Assembly (NCBI GenBank): GCA_026874595.1
Contig: CM049313.1
Location: forward strand, 41,010,659-41,074,658
Source of the DNA: Sipunculus nudus
Lineage: Eukaryota; Annelida; Sipuncula; Golfingiida; Sipunculidae
DNA length: 64,000 nt
Reading direction: 5' to 3'
Positions within the stretch are counted from its first letter, which is position 1; each line of letters opens with the position of its first letter. Made by a program: the position numbers and the translations under genes. The notes below the pieces were generated by a model, which made no database searches, was not told where the DNA came from, and worked only from the letters and a program-made list of their open reading frames with translations. Shown here in pieces: positions 62,501 through 64,000 of the stretch.

Positions 62501-63695
62501 TTCAGTGCTCTGGTGTATCGTTACTTTGTATCGTGGTGTATCAGTGCTCTGGTGTATCGCTACTACCCTGTTTGTGAAGAAAATAGGTGACAATATATTT
62601 GCTTTTTCAGCTGAATTTATAAATGTTGGATGGGGCAAGAAGGAGACACAGTTTCATGGAGCAGTTGGGAAACAGGCAGCACATGTAAAGTCAGAGGTAT
62701 ATGTAAAATCATGAAGAAATAAATACAATGTACAGGCAGCACATGTAAAGTCAGAGGTAAATGTAAAATCATGGAGAAATAAATACAATGTAAAATAAGA
62801 TGTAATTTTACACTTACTTAGGATATAAAGAAGCAAATGATAAAAGGTAAACTTAAGATTTAATAGGGATATATAGGGGTAAAAGGCAAAATAACATAGT
62901 GGCACCTGCACATTTAGCCTGTGTTATAATAGTCATAGATTTATATTTCTTTAGTGAAGCACCTGCGATACAGGTTTATAAGTTTAATATTTCTTTTGTG
63001 TGTGATATGATGTAACGGTTGTTAACATTTTCTTATATTTACCATACTTGTTCACAAATATATTTCATAATAGAACTTACATTATGCAGGCAGTAAAGCC
63101 AGCCCATGCCTGGGACGACCTTAGACCTCGGATAACATGGCGAGGGGATGGGCAGTACTTTGCTGTATCCTCAATCAACCCCTTAACAAGTAAGCAGAGC
63201 TGACATTGATAAGTTAAATGTACAGAGCACTAATATAGGAGGTGTCTTAAGGTTATTAGAGTGAAATAGGCAGAGATTAATGCTTGTTCTCAGTACATAT
63301 ATAACACCTTCACATAGATCATTGAAATAAGGGATATCATCAGTTTAAAACACAACCTTACTGTGTAGTTATCATAATGCAGATACCAGACTATCTTCTA
63401 AAAATCTTCTATATTTAAACAGTCTTCTCTGTAACTGCGGATGCTGTTTTTCTATTTGATCATGATTTCATGATAATGAAATTTTACAAAATCAATTATA
63501 TCAGTAATAATCATAGTCTCTCTGTTAAAGCCCTGTCTCTATTCAAATATTAAAATTATATTTTTCCCCCATGTTACATTACTAGTTCCTCTGTTTCCTG
63601 ACAGATGGCAGGATAATGCATGTATGGACCAGGGAAGGTGTCCTGCACAGTACCAGTGAGTCAGTAGATGGCATGGAACAGGCCCTGTCTTGGAA
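59352..63695 (+). CDS. ELP1: ELP1 (Elongator complex protein 1, IKAP), N-terminal part, seven exons; continues past the window
   Basis: ELP1 is the scaffold subunit of Elongator, which modifies wobble uridine in cytoplasmic tRNAs. Seven exons joined in consistent phase give about 214 residues aligning end to end with the start of ELP1: [11 protein letters not shown], a first-blade segment ending [72 protein letters not shown] and [13 protein letters not shown]. These belong to the N-terminal WD40 propeller. The ATG at 59362 has an acceptor (TTGACAG) ten bases before it, so a non-coding first exon is likely upstream, in or beyond the transposon cluster. The last codon is split at 63695 and the gene runs on to the right. 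Confidence 0.96.
60275..60427 (+). CDS. ELP1: ELP1 exon 2 (coding)
   Basis: 153 nt, phase 0 to 0, acceptor TTTTTGCAG, donor GTGTGT. It encodes [20 protein letters not shown] through [12 protein letters not shown]. The frame stays open past the donor and could mislead gene finders. Confidence 0.95.
61094..61175 (+). CDS. ELP1: ELP1 exon 3 (coding)
   Basis: 82 nt, phase 0 to 1. It encodes [20 protein letters not shown] then ELLVLST. Confidence 0.95.
61742..62077. mobile_element. MITE family 1, copy E, in an ELP1 intron
   Basis: Ends GGCCAAAAAAAAAATAAAGG and ...TATTTGGCC, flanked by TAA on both sides (61739-61741 and 62078-62080). It stops 40 bases before the acceptor of ELP1 exon 4. Internal orientation as copy D. 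Confidence 0.92.
62118..62198 (+). CDS. ELP1: ELP1 exon 4 (coding)
   Basis: 81 nt, phase 1 to 1. It encodes [20 protein letters not shown] then HQTAFGE. Confidence 0.95.
62611..62696 (+). CDS. ELP1: ELP1 exon 5 (coding)
   Basis: 86 nt, phase 1 to 0, acceptor CTTTTTCAG. It encodes [20 protein letters not shown] then KQAAHVKSE, donor GTATAT. The last 24 bases and the donor are duplicated immediately downstream. Confidence 0.94.
62673..62792 (+). repeat. 60-bp tandem duplication over the ELP1 exon 5 splice donor
   Basis: CAGGCAGCACATGTAAAGTC then AGAGGTATATGTAAAATCATG is repeated 60 bases later (from 62733) with few changes. The second copy recreates a donor at 62757 (GTAAAT). Use of the second donor would insert GTA TAT GTA AAA TCA TGA, an immediate stop. 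Confidence 0.93.
63090..63189 (+). CDS. ELP1: ELP1 exon 6 (coding)
   Basis: 100 nt, phase 0 to 1. It encodes [20 protein letters not shown] then [13 protein letters not shown], donor GTAAGC. Confidence 0.95.
63605..63695 (+). CDS. ELP1: ELP1 exon 7 (coding)
   Basis: 91 nt, phase 1 to 2. It encodes [20 protein letters not shown] then [11 protein letters not shown], donor GTAAGT. The next exon is outside the window. Confidence 0.94.
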
Positions 63696-63743
63696 GTAAG
63701 TCTTTACCAGAGCATGTACAAAAAGGAACATATCACTGTATGA

Positions 63744-63950
63744 AGGGGTGGATTCAGAATTTAGGAAAGGGGAGGGTCCAACACAGGAAGACTAAAAGAA
63801 AACCTTAAAAAAGGTCCTCTGATCTGGAAAGAGGGTGAGGGGTCTAGGTCACAAAATTTTGTTTTAAACCCTAAAAAAAAGGGTTCTGCTCCAAAAAGGG
63901 GGGGGGGGGGGTCTGACCGCCCCTCCTCCAACCCCCTAAATTCACCACTT
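63744..63950. mobile_element. GGATCCAGG-type MITE, degenerate copy
   Basis: GGGGTGGATTCAGAATTTAG at the left and CCTAAATTCACCACTT at the right form imperfect inverted ends, with a G13 run near 63899-63911. Related to 26065-26276 and 41243-41453. Confidence 0.6.
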
Positions 63951-64000
63951 ATATGTGTGTGCATTTTCATGGCTAACATGTACAGTAAATGTTGTCGTGT

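Overview
The window is AT-rich eukaryotic (metazoan) DNA: intron-rich genes with GT-AG junctions, abundant microsatellites and minisatellites, and many short non-autonomous DNA transposons and tRNA-derived SINEs. Protein features (a duplicated QIWRP-type ectodomain on a receptor tyrosine kinase, an ELP1 orthologue) and repeat style suggest a marine lophotrochozoan, probably a mollusc. That placement is inference; nothing here fixes the species.

Two protein genes are supported. (1) Minus strand, 33586 down to 9754: an essentially complete single-pass receptor with a receptor-tyrosine-kinase fold. I assembled 18 coding exons; 15 are firm, and the juxtamembrane ones are less certain. The order is signal peptide, two tandem copies of a two-exon beta-rich module each followed by a Ser/Thr/Pro linker exon, transmembrane segment, Tyr-containing juxtamembrane region, kinase domain and short tail (about 839 residues if the juxtamembrane model is right). 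The kinase domain keeps the VAVK lysine, HRD aspartate and APE motif. It has lost all three glycines of the Gly-rich loop, the catalytic-loop Asn (His) and the DFG motif (HFA), and both activation-loop tyrosines. It is therefore very probably a pseudokinase. (2) Plus strand, from 59352 to beyond the window end: the first seven coding exons of ELP1 (Elongator subunit 1, IKAP), about 214 residues of its N-terminal WD40 propeller.

Layout: 1-1455 a 37-39 bp minisatellite with a higher-order duplication, then a second array to about 1830; 1.9-9.5 kb gene-free, with a SINE-like repeat and a possible 3.7 kb inverted-repeat element; 9.5-33.6 kb the receptor gene; 33.6-56.4 kb intergenic, with microsatellites, inverted-repeat elements and SINEs; 56.4-59.2 kb a cluster of DNA transposons, including two 3-bp-TSD MITEs packed against ELP1; 59.35-64 kb ELP1.

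The most unusual signals are the receptor pseudokinase, its exon-phase-symmetric duplicated ectodomain, a 43-bp minisatellite that multiplies a real splice donor about 14 times in the next intron, a 58-bp triplication that multiplies the receptor's poly(A) signal, and two PIF/Harbinger-like non-autonomous families with TTA/TAA target-site duplications.
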